Of a stretch of 64,000 bases of DNA, positions 19,115 through 31,388 are shown one piece after another. The stretch comes from Siphonodentalium dalli (taxonomy: Eukaryota; Mollusca; Scaphopoda; Gadilida; Siphonodentaliidae): assembly GCA_032622095.1 (NCBI GenBank), contig CP136061.1, positions 135,371,587 to 135,435,586 on the forward strand, read 5' to 3'. Numbering within the stretch: position 1 is the first letter of the stretch; each line of letters starts with the position of its first letter. The translations under genes were made by a program, and so were the position numbers. The notes under the pieces were generated by a model. That model saw only the letters and a list, made by a program, of their open reading frames with translations. It did not search any database and was not told the origin of the DNA.

Positions 19115-19371
19115 TTCGCATACTGTCACAATTTTAAATGCGCTCGGGATGATTCGACTAGATCAAAACTTACTTCGGTCTGAGAAAATGTTATGCTGGT
19201 TAGATAGCTTCCTAATTCCCGCGCAGTACGGCCTGATCACGATGGACAAACTGAGGTTGCACAAATTAATGCCCCGGGCATAGCATCAATCAACATGAAG
19301 ACAACATTTTGTTCAAAGTTATACCTGTACACTATAATATAGTACCCAAACTGTTAGGAAAATCCCCATGT

Positions 19372-19463
19372 GCCTCGGTAGCGCAGTAGGCAGCGCGTCA
19401 GTCTCATAATCACAAAATGACAGAGCAATCTGAAGGTCGTGAGTTCGATCCTCACTCGGGGCA
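19372..19463 (+). tRNA. tRNA-Met(CAT) with intron, copy 8
   Basis: 92 nt, no defect seen. Confidence 0.92.
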
Positions 19464-19692
19464 GAAATCTTTTGCCTGTGATTTTTAATGTTACCCTTCG
19501 GAGCAGATCCATTTTGACAGCCAAGTTGAAAGAAAAAGAAAACCATCAAAATGTTCTTTTCTGTCTGGATTTTGGTTGGCAGAAACAGCAAACAAGCTAT
19601 GTGAAATATCAAACTCATAGAGATGGTGCCAAGAAGTTCACAGGTCAACTGTCGCTTCCATGTGAGCAAGCAAAATGCAAACAAAAAAGTAT

Positions 19693-19807
19693 TGTCAGAA
19701 GCGGGGTTCGAACCCACGCCCACATTCGTGGACCAGAACTCCCATAACCTCGAACGAGGAAGGCAGTACCTTGAGTCTGGCGCCTTAGACCACTCGGCCA
19801 TCCTGAC
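19693..19807 (-). tRNA. tRNA-Leu(CAA) with intron, copy 8
   Basis: 115 nt. A64 is G, giving a wobble pair in the T stem. Shared with copies 11, 14, 16 and 18. Confidence 0.9.
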
Positions 19808-20063
19808 TTATGAAATGAAGACCAAAACTGTTGCAGTCCCGCGCGCACGTCACGTGGTTACAGCTGAAGAGCAAGTTCTCTGTAATTGCGGCATACTAAT
19901 TAATATTCACGTATTTTGTCAACAGATTTGCTGAAACGTCGCACAAACTTTTAGTGAACATGGATTCGGGTGACGTCACATGTAGTTTTTAGACCGATTT
20001 TTTGTTATAAGAAATTTTCAAATGCACGTTTTACAGTTTATAAGAGCTTATTCCAACACCGAA

Positions 20064-20136
20064 GTTTCCGTAGTGTAGTGGTTATCACGCTCGCCTAACA
20101 CGCGAGAGGTCCTGAGTTCGAGCCTCAGCGGAAACA
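20064..20136 (+). tRNA. tRNA-Val(AAC), copy 8
   Basis: 73 nt, no defect seen. Confidence 0.93.
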
Positions 20137-20366
20137 ACCGGAAAAGTTTTGCTGAGTTTTGCCTACAGGTAAATAATGTTTCGTGTTGCCCGTGGCCAAA
20201 GTACTCACACTAAACTGAAACTTGATTGCCAAAATACATTTTTGTATGATTGAAAGCCCCTCAATTTACTGACCGTCGATCACTTTTGCTTGAGATGAAG
20301 AATAAAACACAAACACTTAAAATTGCGTTATTTGTCAAAAACAAAATTGATTCACCAACTAAAATT

Positions 20367-20439
20367 TGTTCCCGCTGGGGCTCGAAACCAGGACCTCTCG
20401 CGTGTGAAGCGAGCGTGATAACCACTACACTACGGAAAC
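20367..20439 (-). tRNA. tRNA-Val(CAC), copy 9
   Basis: 73 nt. G53 is T, breaking the last T-stem pair. Shared with copies 12, 14 and 17. Confidence 0.8.
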
Positions 20440-20696
20440 TTCGCATACTGTCACAATTTTAAATGCGCTCGGGATGATTCGACTAGATCAAAACTTACTT
20501 CGGTCTGAGAAAATGTTATGCTGGTTAGATAGCTTCCTAATTCCCGCGCAGTACGGCCTGATCACGATGGACAAACTGAGGTTGCACAAATTAATGCCCC
20601 GGGCATAGCATCAATCAACATGAAGACAACATTTTGTTCAAAGTTATACCTGTACACTATAATATAGTACCCAAACTGTTAGGAAAATCCCCATGT

Positions 20697-20788
20697 GCCT
20701 CGGTAGCGCAGTAGGCAGCGCGTCAGTCTCATAATCACAAAATGACAGAGCAATCTGAAGGTCGTGAGTTCGATCCTCACTCGGGGCA
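20697..20788 (+). tRNA. tRNA-Met(CAT) with intron, copy 9
   Basis: 92 nt, no defect seen. Confidence 0.92.
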
Positions 20789-21017
20789 GAAATCTTTTGC
20801 CTGTGATTTATAATGTTACCCTTCGGAGCAGATCCATTTTGACAGCCAAGTTGAAAGAAAAAGAAAACCATCAAAATGTTCTTTTCTGTCTGGATTTTGG
20901 TTGGCAGAAACAGCAAACAAGCTATGTGAAATATCAAACTCATAGAGATGGTGCCAAGAAGTTCACAGGTCAACTGTCGCTTCCATGTGAGCAAGCAAAA
21001 TGCAAACAAAAAAGTAT

Positions 21018-21132
21018 TGTCAGAAGTGGGGTTCGAACCCACGCCCACATTCGTGGACCAGAACTCCCATAACCTCGAATGAGGAAGGCAGTACCTTGAG
21101 TCTGGCGCCTTAGACCACTCGGCCATCCTGAC
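21018..21132 (-). tRNA. tRNA-Leu(CAA) with intron, copy 9
   Basis: 115 nt. One mismatch in the intron hairpin. Confidence 0.9.
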
Positions 21133-21388
21133 TTATGAAATGAAGACCAAAACTGTTGCAGTCCCGCGCGCACGTCACGTGGTCACAGCTGAAGAGCAAG
21201 TTCTCTGTAATTGCGGCATACTAATTAATATTCACGTTTTTTGTCAACAGATTTGCTGAAACGTCGCACAAACTTTTACTGAACATGGATTCGGGTGACG
21301 TCACATGTAGTTTTTAGACAGATTTTTTGTTATAAGAAATTTTCAAATGCACGTTTTACAGTTTATAAGAGCTCATTCCAACACCGAA

Positions 21389-21461
21389 GTTTCCGTAGTG
21401 TAGTGGTTATCACGCTCGCCTAACACGCGAGAGGTCCTGAGTTCGAGCCTCAGCGGAAACA
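21389..21461 (+). tRNA. tRNA-Val(AAC), copy 9
   Basis: 73 nt, no defect seen. Confidence 0.93.
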
Positions 21462-21691
21462 ACCGGAAAAGTTTTGCTGAGTTTTGCCTACAGACAAATA
21501 ATGTTTCGTGTTGCCCGTGGCCAAAGTACTCACACTAAACTGAAACTTGATTGCCAAAATACATTTTTGTATGATTGAAAGCCCCTCAATTTACTGACCG
21601 TCGATCATTTTTGCTTGAGATGAAGAATAAAACACAAACACTTAAAATTGCGTTATTTGTCAAAAACAAAATTGATTCACCAACTAAAATT

Positions 21692-21764
21692 TGTTCCCGC
21701 TGGGGCTCGAACCCAGGACCTCTCGCGTGTGAAGCGAGCGTGATAACCACTACACTACGGAAAC
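21692..21764 (-). tRNA. tRNA-Val(CAC), copy 10
   Basis: 73 nt, no defect seen. Confidence 0.93.
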
Positions 21765-22021
21765 TTCGCATACTGTCACAATTTTAAATGCGCTCGGGAT
21801 GATTCGACTAGATCAAAACTTACTTCGGTCTGAGAAAATGTTATGCTGGTTAGATAGCTTCCTAATTCCCGCGCAGTACGGCCTGATCACGATGGACAAA
21901 CTGAGGTTGCACAAATTAATGCCCGGGGCATAGCATCAATCAACACGAAGACAACATTTTGTTCAAAGTTATACCTGTACACTATAATATAGTACCCAAA
22001 CTGTTAGGAAAATCCCCATGT

Positions 22022-22113
22022 GCCTCGGTAGCGCAGTAGGCAGCGCGTCAGTCTCATAATCACAAAATGACAGAGCAATCTGAAGGTCGTGAGTTCGATC
22101 CTCACTCGGGGCA
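22022..22113 (+). tRNA. tRNA-Met(CAT) with intron, copy 10
   Basis: 92 nt, no defect seen. Confidence 0.92.
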
Positions 22114-22342
22114 GAAATCTTTTGCCTGTGATTTTTAATGTTACCCTTCGGAGCAGATCCATTTTGACAGCCAAGTTGAAAGAAAAAGAAAACCATCAAA
22201 ATGTTCTTTTCTGTCTGGATTTTGGTTGGCAGAAACAGCAAACAAGCTATGTGAAATATCAAACTCATAGAGATGGTGCCAAGAAGTTCACAGGTCAACT
22301 GTCGCTTCCATGTGAGCAAGCAAAATGCAAACAAAAAAGTAT

Positions 22343-22457
22343 TGTCAGAAGTGGGGTTCGAACCCACGCCCACATTCGTGGACCAGAACTCCCATAACCT
22401 CGAACGAGGAAGGCAGTACCTTGAGTCTGGCGCCTTAGACCACTCGGCCATCCTGAC
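22343..22457 (-). tRNA. tRNA-Leu(CAA) with intron, copy 10
   Basis: 115 nt, no defect seen. Confidence 0.93.
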
Positions 22458-22713
22458 TTATGAAATGAAGACCAAAACTGTTGCAGTCCCGCGCGCACGT
22501 CACGTGGTTACAGCTGAAGAGCAAGTTCTCTGTAATTGCGGCATACTAATTAATATTCACGTATTTTGTCAACAGATTTGCTGAAACGTCGCACAAACTT
22601 TTAGTGAACATGGATTCGGGTGACGTCACATGTAGTTTTTAGACCAATTTTTTGTTATAAGAAATTTTCAAATGCACGTTTTACAGTTTATAAGAGCTTA
22701 TTCCAACACCGAA

Positions 22714-22786
22714 GTTTCCGTAGTGTAGTGGTTATCACGCTCGCCTAACACGCGAGAGGTCCTGAGTTCGAGCCTCAGCGGAAACA
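22714..22786 (+). tRNA. tRNA-Val(AAC), copy 10
   Basis: 73 nt, no defect seen. Confidence 0.93.
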
Positions 22787-23016
22787 ACCGGAAAAGTTTT
22801 GCTGAGTTTTGCCTACAGACAAATAATGTTTCGTGTTGCCCGTGGCCAAAGTACTCACACTAAACTGAAACTTGATTGCCAAAATACATTTTTGTATGAT
22901 TGAAAGCCCCTCAATTTACTGACCGTCGATCATTTTTGCTTGAGATGAAGAATAAAACACAAACACTTAAAATTGCGTTATTTGTCAAAAACAAAATTGA
23001 TTCACCAACTAAAATT

Positions 23017-23089
23017 TGTTCCCGCTGGGGCTCGAACCCAGGACCTCTCGCGTGTGAAGCGAGCGTGATAACCACTACACTACGGAAAC
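23017..23089 (-). tRNA. tRNA-Val(CAC), copy 11
   Basis: 73 nt, no defect seen. Confidence 0.93.
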
Positions 23090-23346
23090 TTCGCATACTG
23101 TCACAATTTTAAATGCGCTCGGGATGATTCGACTAGATCAAAACTTACTTCGGTCTGAGAAAATGTTATGCTGGTTAGATAGCTTCCTAATTCCCGCGCA
23201 GTACGGCCTGATCACGATGGACAAACTGAGGTTGCACAAATTAATGCCCCGGGCATAGCATCAATCAACATGAAGACAACATTTTGTTCAAAGTTATACC
23301 TGTACACTATAATATAGTACCCAAACTGTTAGGAAAATCCCCATGT

Positions 23347-23438
23347 GCCTCGGTAGCGCAGTAGGCAGCGCGTCAGTCTCATAATCACAAAATGACAGAG
23401 CAATCTGAAGGTCGTGAGTTCGATCCTCACTCGGGGCA
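23347..23438 (+). tRNA. tRNA-Met(CAT) with intron, copy 11
   Basis: 92 nt, no defect seen. Confidence 0.92.
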
Positions 23439-23667
23439 GAAATCTTTTGCCTGTGATTTTTAATGTTACCCTTCGGAGCAGATCCATTTTGACAGCCAAG
23501 TTGAAAGAAAAAGAAAACCATCAAAATGTTCTTTTCTGTCTGGATTTTGGTTGGCAGAAACAGCAAACAAGCTATGTGAAATATCAAACTCATAGAGATG
23601 GTGCCAAGAAGTTCACAGGTCAACTGTCGCTTCCATGTGAGCAAGCAAAATGCAAACAAAAAAGTAT

Positions 23668-23782
23668 TGTCAGAAGCGGGGTTCGAACCCACGCCCACAT
23701 TCGTGGACCAGAACTCCCATAACCTCGAACGAGGAAGGCAGTACCTTGAGTCTGGCGCCTTAGACCACTCGGCCATCCTGAC
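23668..23782 (-). tRNA. tRNA-Leu(CAA) with intron, copy 11
   Basis: 115 nt. A64 is G (wobble). Confidence 0.9.
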
Positions 23783-24038
23783 TTATGAAATGAAGACCAA
23801 AACTGTTGCAGTCCCGCGCGCACGTCACGTGGTTACAGCTGAAGAGCAAGTTCTCTGTAATTGCGGCATACTAATTAATATTCACGTATTTTGTCAACAG
23901 ATTTGCTGAAACGTCGCACAAACTTTTAGTGAACATGGATTCGGGTGACGTCACATGTAGTTTTTAGACCGATTTTTTGTTATAAGAAATTTTCAAATGC
24001 ACGTTTTACAGTTTATAAGAGCTTATTCCAACACCGAA

Positions 24039-24111
24039 GTTTCCGTAGTGTAGTGGTTATCACGCTCGCCTAACACGCGAGAGGTCCTGAGTTCGAGCCT
24101 CAGCGGAAACA
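24039..24111 (+). tRNA. tRNA-Val(AAC), copy 11
   Basis: 73 nt, no defect seen. Confidence 0.93.
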
Positions 24112-24341
24112 ACCGGAAAAGTTTTGCTGAGTTTTGCCTACAGGTAAATAATGTTTCGTGTTGCCCGTGGCCAAAGTACTCACACTAAACTGAAACTTGA
24201 TTGCCAAAATACATTTTTGTATGATTGAAAGCCCCTCAATTTACTGACCGTCGATCACTTTTGCTTGAGATGAAGAATAAAACACAAACACTTAAAATTG
24301 CGTTATTTGTCAAAAACAAAATTGATTCACCAACTAAAATT

Positions 24342-24414
24342 TGTTCCCGCTGGGGCTCGAAACCAGGACCTCTCGCGTGTGAAGCGAGCGTGATAACCAC
24401 TACACTACGGAAAC
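24342..24414 (-). tRNA. tRNA-Val(CAC), copy 12
   Basis: 73 nt. G53 is T. Confidence 0.8.
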
Positions 24415-24671
24415 TTCGCATACTGTCACAATTTTAAATGCGCTCGGGATGATTCGACTAGATCAAAACTTACTTCGGTCTGAGAAAATGTTATGCTGGT
24501 TAGATAGCTTCCTAATTCCCGCGCAGTACGGCCTGATCACGATGGACAAACTGAGGTTGCACAAATTAATGCCCCGGGCATAGCATCAATCAACATGAAG
24601 ACAACATTTTGTTCAAAGTTATACCTGTACACTATAATATAGTACCCAAACTGTTAGGAAAATCCCCATGT

Positions 24672-24763
24672 GCCTCGGTAGCGCAGTAGGCAGCGCGTCA
24701 GTCTCATAATCACAAAATGACAGAGCAATCTGAAGGTCGTGAGTTCGATCCTCACTCGGGGCA
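24672..24763 (+). tRNA. tRNA-Met(CAT) with intron, copy 12
   Basis: 92 nt, no defect seen. Confidence 0.92.
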
Positions 24764-24992
24764 GAAATCTTTTGCCTGTGATTTATAATGTTACCCTTCG
24801 GAGCAGATCCATTTTGACAGCCAAGTTGAAAGAAAAAGAAAACCATCAAAATGTTCTTTTCTGTCTGGATTTTGGTTGGCAGAAACAGCAAACAAGCTAT
24901 GTGAAATATCAAACTCATAGAGATGGTGCCAAGAAGTTCACAGGTCAACTGTCGCTTCCATGTGAGCAAGCAAAATGCAAACAAAAAAGTAT

Positions 24993-25107
24993 TGTCAGAA
25001 GTGGGGTTCGAACCCACGCCCACATTCGTGGACCAGAACTCCCATAACCTCGAATGAGGAAGGCAGTACCTTGAGTCTGGCGCCTTAGACCACTCGGCCA
25101 TCCTGAC
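24993..25107 (-). tRNA. tRNA-Leu(CAA) with intron, copy 12
   Basis: 115 nt. One mismatch in the intron hairpin. Confidence 0.9.
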
Positions 25108-25363
25108 TTATGAAATGAAGACCAAAACTGTTGCAGTCCCGCGCGCACGTCACGTGGTCACAGCTGAAGAGCAAGTTCTCTGTAATTGCGGCATACTAAT
25201 TAATATTCACGTTTTTTGTCAACAGATTTGCTGAAACGTCGCACAAACTTTTACTGAACATGGATTCGGGTGACGTCACATGTAGTTTTTAGACAGATTT
25301 TTTGTTATAAGAAATTTTCAAATGCACGTTTTACAGTTTATAAGAGCTCATTCCAACACCGAA

Positions 25364-25436
25364 GTTTCCGTAGTGTAGTGGTTATCACGCTCGCCTAACA
25401 CGCGAGAGGTCCTGAGTTCGAGCCTCAGCGGAAACA
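25364..25436 (+). tRNA. tRNA-Val(AAC), copy 12
   Basis: 73 nt, no defect seen. Confidence 0.93.
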
Positions 25437-25666
25437 ACCGGAAAAGTTTTGCTGAGTTTTGCCTACAGACAAATAATGTTTCGTGTTGCCCGTGGCCAAA
25501 GTACTCACACTAAACTGAAACTTGATTGCCAAAATACATTTTTGTATGATTGAAAGCCCCTCAATTTACTGACCGTCGATCATTTTTGCTTGAGATGAAG
25601 AATAAAACACAAACACTTAAAATTGCGTTATTTGTCAAAAACAAAATTGATTCACCAACTAAAATT

Positions 25667-25739
25667 TGTTCCCGCTGGGGCTCGAACCCAGGACCTCTCG
25701 CGTGTGAAGCGAGCGTGATAACCACTACACTACGGAAAC
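25667..25739 (-). tRNA. tRNA-Val(CAC), copy 13
   Basis: 73 nt, no defect seen. Confidence 0.93.
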
Positions 25740-25996
25740 TTCGCATACTGTCACAATTTTAAATGCGCTCGGGATGATTCGACTAGATCAAAACTTACTT
25801 CGGTCTGAGAAAATGTTATGCTGGTTAGATAGCTTCCTAATTCCCGCGCAGTACGGCCTGATCACGATGGACAAACTGAGGTTGCACAAATTAATGCCCG
25901 GGGCATAGCATCAATCAACACGAAGACAACATTTTGTTCAAAGTTATACCTGTACACTATAATATAGTACCCAAACTGTTAGGAAAATCCCCATGT

Positions 25997-26088
25997 GCCT
26001 CGGTAGCGCAGTAGGCAGCGCGTCAGTCTCATAATCACAAAATGACAGAGCAATCTGAAGGTCGTGAGTTCGATCCTCACTCGGGGCA
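25997..26088 (+). tRNA. tRNA-Met(CAT) with intron, copy 13
   Basis: 92 nt. The whole unit shares its private variants with copy 1. Confidence 0.92.
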
Positions 26089-26316
26089 GAAATGTTTTGC
26101 CTGTGATTTTTAATGTTACCCTTCGGAGCAGATCCATTTTGACAGCCAAGTTGAAAGAAAAAGAAAACCATCAAAATGTTCTTTTCTGTCTGGATTTTGG
26201 TTGGCAGAAACAGCAAACAAGCTATGTGAAATATCAAACCTATAGAGATGGTGCCAAGAAGTTCACAGGTCAACTGTCGCTTCCATGTGAGCAAGCAAAA
26301 TGCAAACAAAAAGTAT

Positions 26317-26431
26317 TGTCAGAAGTGGGGTTCGAACCCACGCCCACATTCGTGGACCAGAACTCCCATAACCTGGAACGAGGAAGGCAGTACCTTGAGT
26401 CTGGCGCCTTAGACCACTCGGCCATCCTGAC
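26317..26431 (-). tRNA. tRNA-Leu(CAA) with intron, copy 13
   Basis: 115 nt. Intron change and short terminator as in copy 1. Confidence 0.92.
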
Positions 26432-26687
26432 TTATGAAATGAAGACCAAAACTGTTGCAGTCACGCGCGCACGTCACGTGGTTACAGCTGAAGAGCAAGT
26501 TCTCTGTAATTGCGGCATACTAATTAATATTCACGTATTTTGTCAACAGATTTGCTGAAACGTCGCACAAACTTTTAGTGAACATGGATTCGGGTGACGT
26601 CACATGTAGTTTTTAGACCGATTTTTTGTTATAAGAAATTTTCAAATGCACGTTTTACAGTTTATAAGAGCACATTCCAACACCGAA

Positions 26688-26760
26688 GTTTCCGTAGTGT
26701 AGTGGTTATCACGCTCGCCTAACACGCGAGAGGTCCTGAGTTCGAGCCTCAGCGGAAACA
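26688..26760 (+). tRNA. tRNA-Val(AAC), copy 13
   Basis: 73 nt, no defect seen. Confidence 0.93.
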
Positions 26761-26990
26761 ACCGGAAAAGTTTTGCTGAGTTTTGCCTACAGACAAATAA
26801 TGTTTCGTGTTGCCCGTGGCCAAAGTACTCACACTAAACTGAAACTTGATTGCCAAAATACATTTTTGTATGATTGAAAGCCCCTCAATTTACTGACCGT
26901 CGATCACTTTTGCTTGAGATGAAGAATAAAACACAAACACTTAAAATTGCGTTATTTGTCAAAAACAAAATTGATTCACCAACTAAAATT

Positions 26991-27063
26991 TGTTCCCGCT
27001 GGGGCTCGAAACCAGGACCTCTCGCGTGTGAAGCGAGCGTGATAACCACTACACTACGGAAAC
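26991..27063 (-). tRNA. tRNA-Val(CAC), copy 14
   Basis: 73 nt. G53 is T. Confidence 0.8.
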
Positions 27064-27320
27064 TTCGCATACTGTCACAATTTTAAATGCGCTCGGGATG
27101 ATTCGACTAGATCAAAACTTACTTCGGTCTGAGAAAATGTTATGCTGGTTAGATAGCTTCCTAATTCCCGCGCAGTACGGCCTGATCACGATGGACAAAC
27201 TGAGGTTGCACAAATTAATGCCCCGGGCATAGCATCAATCAACATGAAGACAACATTTTGTTCAAAGTTATACCTGTACACTATAATATAGTACCCAAAC
27301 TGTTAGGAAAATCCCCATGT

Positions 27321-27412
27321 GCCTCGGTAGCGCAGTAGGCAGCGCGTCAGTCTCATAATCACAAAATGACAGAGCAATCTGAAGGTCGTGAGTTCGATCC
27401 TCACTCGGGGCA
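27321..27412 (+). tRNA. tRNA-Met(CAT) with intron, copy 14
   Basis: 92 nt, no defect seen. Confidence 0.92.
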
Positions 27413-27641
27413 GAAATCTTTTGCCTGTGATTTTTAATGTTACCCTTCGGAGCAGATCCATTTTGACAGCCAAGTTGAAAGAAAAAGAAAACCATCAAAA
27501 TGTTCTTTTCTGTCTGGATTTTGGTTGGCAGAAACAGCAAACAAGCTATGTGAAATATCAAACTCATAGAGATGGTGCCAAGAAGTTCACAGGTCAACTG
27601 TCGCTTCCATGTGAGCAAGCAAAATGCAAACAAAAAAGTAT

Positions 27642-27756
27642 TGTCAGAAGCGGGGTTCGAACCCACGCCCACATTCGTGGACCAGAACTCCCATAACCTC
27701 GAACGAGGAAGGCAGTACCTTGAGTCTGGCGCCTTAGACCACTCGGCCATCCTGAC
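27642..27756 (-). tRNA. tRNA-Leu(CAA) with intron, copy 14
   Basis: 115 nt. A64 is G. This unit combines the Val(CAC) variant of copy 9 with the Leu variant of copy 8, so it is a recombinant type. Confidence 0.9.
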
Positions 27757-28012
27757 TTATGAAATGAAGACCAAAACTGTTGCAGTCCCGCGCGCACGTC
27801 ACGTGGTTACAGCTGAAGAGCAAGTTCTCTGTAATTGCGGCATACTAATTAATATTCACGTATTTTGTCAACAGATTTGCTGAAACGTCGCACAAACTTT
27901 TAGTGAACATGGATTCGGGTGACGTCACATGTAGTTTTTAGACCGATTTTTTGTTATAAGAAATTTTCAAATGCACGTTTTACAGTTTATAAGAGCTTAT
28001 TCCAACACCGAA

Positions 28013-28085
28013 GTTTCCGTAGTGTAGTGGTTATCACGCTCGCCTAACACGCGAGAGGTCCTGAGTTCGAGCCTCAGCGGAAACA
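28013..28085 (+). tRNA. tRNA-Val(AAC), copy 14
   Basis: 73 nt, no defect seen. Confidence 0.93.
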
Positions 28086-28315
28086 ACCGGAAAAGTTTTG
28101 CTGAGTTTTGCCTACAGGTAAATAATGTTTCGTGTTGCCCGTGGCCAAAGTACTCACACTAAACTGAAACTTGATTGCCAAAATACATTTTTGTATGATT
28201 GAAAGCCCCTCAATTTACTGACCGTCGATCATTTTTGCTTGAGATGAAGAATAAAACACAAACACTTAAAATTGCGTTATTTGTCAAAAACAAAATTGAT
28301 TCACCAACTAAAATT

Positions 28316-28388
28316 TGTTCCCGCTGGGGCTCGAACCCAGGACCTCTCGCGTGTGAAGCGAGCGTGATAACCACTACACTACGGAAAC
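28316..28388 (-). tRNA. tRNA-Val(CAC), copy 15
   Basis: 73 nt, no defect seen. Confidence 0.93.
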
Positions 28389-28645
28389 TTCGCATACTGT
28401 CACAATTTTAAATGCGCTCGGGATGATTCGACTAGATCAAAACTTACTTCGGTCTGAGAAAATGTTATGCTGGTTAGATAGCTTCCTAATTCCCGCGCAG
28501 TACGGCCTGATCACGATGGACAAACTGAGGTTGCACAAATTAATGCCCCGGGCATAGCATCAATCAACATGAAGACAACATTTTGTTCAAAGTTATACCT
28601 GTACACTATAATATAGTACCCAAACTGTTAGGAAAATCCCCATGT

Positions 28646-28737
28646 GCCTCGGTAGCGCAGTAGGCAGCGCGTCAGTCTCATAATCACAAAATGACAGAGC
28701 AATCTGAAGGTCGTGAGTTCGATCCTCACTCGGGGCA
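28646..28737 (+). tRNA. tRNA-Met(CAT) with intron, copy 15
   Basis: 92 nt, no defect seen. Confidence 0.92.
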
Positions 28738-28967
28738 GAAATCTTTTGCCTGTGATTTATAATGTTACCCTTCGGAGCAGATCCATTTTGACAGCCAAGT
28801 TGAAAGAAAAAGAAAACCATCAAAATGTTCTTTTCTGTCTGGATTTTGGTTGGCAGAAACAGCAAACAAAGCTATGTGAAATATCAAACTCATAGAGATG
28901 GTGCCAAGAAGTTCACAGGTCAACTGTCGCTTCCATGTGAGCAAGCAAAATGCAAACAAAAAAGTAT

Positions 28968-29082
28968 TGTCAGAAGTGGGGTTCGAACCCACGCCCACAT
29001 TCGTGGACCAGAACTCCCATAACCTCGAACGAGGAAGGCAGTACCTTGAGTCTGGCGCCTTAGACCACTCGGCCATCCTGAC
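28968..29082 (-). tRNA. tRNA-Leu(CAA) with intron, copy 15
   Basis: 115 nt, no defect seen. One extra A in the Met/Leu spacer. Confidence 0.92.
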
Positions 29083-29338
29083 TTATGAAATGAAGACCAA
29101 AACTGTAGCAGTCCCGCGCGCACGTCACGTGGTTACAGCTGAAGAGCAAGTTCTCTGTAATTGCGGCATACTAATTAATATTCACGTATTTTGTCAACAG
29201 ATTTGCTGAAACGTCGCACAAACTTTTAGTGAACATGGATTCGGGTGACGTCACATGTAGTTTTTAGACCAATTTTTTGTTATAAGAAATTTTCAAATGC
29301 ACGTTTTACAGTTTATAAGAGCTTATTCCAACACCGAA

Positions 29339-29411
29339 GTTTCCGTAGTGTAGTGGTTATCACGCTCGCCTAACACGCGAGAGGTCCTGAGTTCGAGCCT
29401 CAGCGGAAACA
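29339..29411 (+). tRNA. tRNA-Val(AAC), copy 15
   Basis: 73 nt, no defect seen. Confidence 0.93.
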
Positions 29412-29641
29412 ACCGGAAAAGTTTTGCTGAGTTTTGCCTACAGACAAATAATGTTTCGTGTTGCCCGTGGCCAAAGTACTCACACTAAACTGAAACTTGA
29501 TTGCCAAAATACATTTTTGTATGATTGAAAGCCCCTCAATTTACTGACCGTCGATCATTTTTGCTTGAGATGAAGAATAAAACACAAACACTTAAAATTG
29601 CGTTATTTGTCAAAAACAAAATTGATTCACCAACTAAAATT

Positions 29642-29714
29642 TGTTCCCGCTGGGGCTCGAACCCAGGACCTCTCGCGTGTGAAGCGAGCGTGATAACCAC
29701 TACACTACGGAAAC
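29642..29714 (-). tRNA. tRNA-Val(CAC), copy 16
   Basis: 73 nt, no defect seen. Confidence 0.93.
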
Positions 29715-29971
29715 TTCGCATACTGTCACAATTTTAAATGCGCTCGGGATGATTCGACTAGATCAAAACTTACTTCGGTCTGAGAAAATGTTATGCTGGT
29801 TAGATAGCTTCCTAATTCCCGCGCAGTACGGCCTGATCACGATGGACAAACTGAGGTTGCACAAATTAATGCCCCGGGCATAGCATCAATCAACATGAAG
29901 ACAACATTTTGTTCAAAGTTATACCTGTACACTATAATATAGTACCCAAACTGTTAGGAAAATCCCCATGT

Positions 29972-30063
29972 GCCTCGGTAGCGCAGTAGGCAGCGCGTCA
30001 GTCTCATAATCACAAAATGACAGAGCAATCTGAAGGTCGTGAGTTCGATCCTCACTCGGGGCA
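29972..30063 (+). tRNA. tRNA-Met(CAT) with intron, copy 16
   Basis: 92 nt, no defect seen. Confidence 0.92.
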
Positions 30064-30292
30064 GAAATCTTTTGCCTGTGATTTTTAATGTTACCCTTCG
30101 GAGCAGATCCATTTTGACAGCCAAGTTGAAAGAAAAAGAAAACCATCAAAATGTTCTTTTCTGTCTGGATTTTGGTTGGCAGAAACAGCAAACAAGCTAT
30201 GTGAAATATCAAACTCATAGAGATGGTGCCAAGAAGTTCACAGGTCAACTGTCGCTTCCATGTGAGCAAGCAAAATGCAAACAAAAAAGTAT

Positions 30293-30407
30293 TGTCAGAA
30301 GCGGGGTTCGAACCCACGCCCACATTCGTGGACCAGAACTCCCATAACCTCGAACGAGGAAGGCAGTACCTTGAGTCTGGCGCCTTAGACCACTCGGCCA
30401 TCCTGAC
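30293..30407 (-). tRNA. tRNA-Leu(CAA) with intron, copy 16
   Basis: 115 nt. A64 is G (wobble). Confidence 0.9.
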
Positions 30408-30663
30408 TTATGAAATGAAGACCAAAACTGTTGCAGTCCCGCGCGCACGTCACGTGGTTACAGCTGAAGAGCAAGTTCTCTGTAATTGCGGCATACTAAT
30501 TAATATTCACGTATTTTGTCAACAGATTTGCTGAAACGTCGCACAAACTTTTAGTGAACATGGATTCGGGTGACGTCACATGTAGTTTTTAGACCGATTT
30601 TTTGTTATAAGAAATTTTCAAATGCACGTTTTACAGTTTATAAGAGCTTATTCCAACACCGAA

Positions 30664-30736
30664 GTTTCCGTAGTGTAGTGGTTATCACGCTCGCCTAACA
30701 CGCGAGAGGTCCTGAGTTCGAGCCTCAGCGGAAACA
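30664..30736 (+). tRNA. tRNA-Val(AAC), copy 16
   Basis: 73 nt, no defect seen. Confidence 0.93.
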
Positions 30737-30966
30737 ACCGGAAAAGTTTTGCTGAGTTTTGCCTACAGGTAAATAATGTTTCGTGTTGCCCGTGGCCAAA
30801 GTACTCACACTAAACTGAAACTTGATTGCCAAAATACATTTTTGTATGATTGAAAGCCCCTCAATTTACTGACCGTCGATCACTTTTGCTTGAGATGAAG
30901 AATAAAACACAAACACTTAAAATTGCGTTATTTGTCAAAAACAAAATTGATTCACCAACTAAAATT

Positions 30967-31039
30967 TGTTCCCGCTGGGGCTCGAAACCAGGACCTCTCG
31001 CGTGTGAAGCGAGCGTGATAACCACTACACTACGGAAAC
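30967..31039 (-). tRNA. tRNA-Val(CAC), copy 17
   Basis: 73 nt. G53 is T. Confidence 0.8.
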
Positions 31040-31296
31040 TTCGCATACTGTCACAATTTTAAATGCGCTCGGGATGATTCGACTAGATCAAAACTTACTT
31101 CGGTCTGAGAAAATGTTATGCTGGTTAGATAGCTTCCTAATTCCCGCGCAGTACGGCCTGATCACGATGGACAAACTGAGGTTGCACAAATTAATGCCCC
31201 GGGCATAGCATCAATCAACATGAAGACAACATTTTGTTCAAAGTTATACCTGTACACTATAATATAGTACCCAAACTGTTAGGAAAATCCCCATGT

Positions 31297-31388
31297 GCCT
31301 CGGTAGCGCAGTAGGCAGCGCGTCAGTCTCATAATCACAAAATGACAGAGCAATCTGAAGGTCGTGAGTTCGATCCTCACTCGGGGCA
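31297..31388 (+). tRNA. tRNA-Met(CAT) with intron, copy 17
   Basis: 92 nt, no defect seen. Confidence 0.92.
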
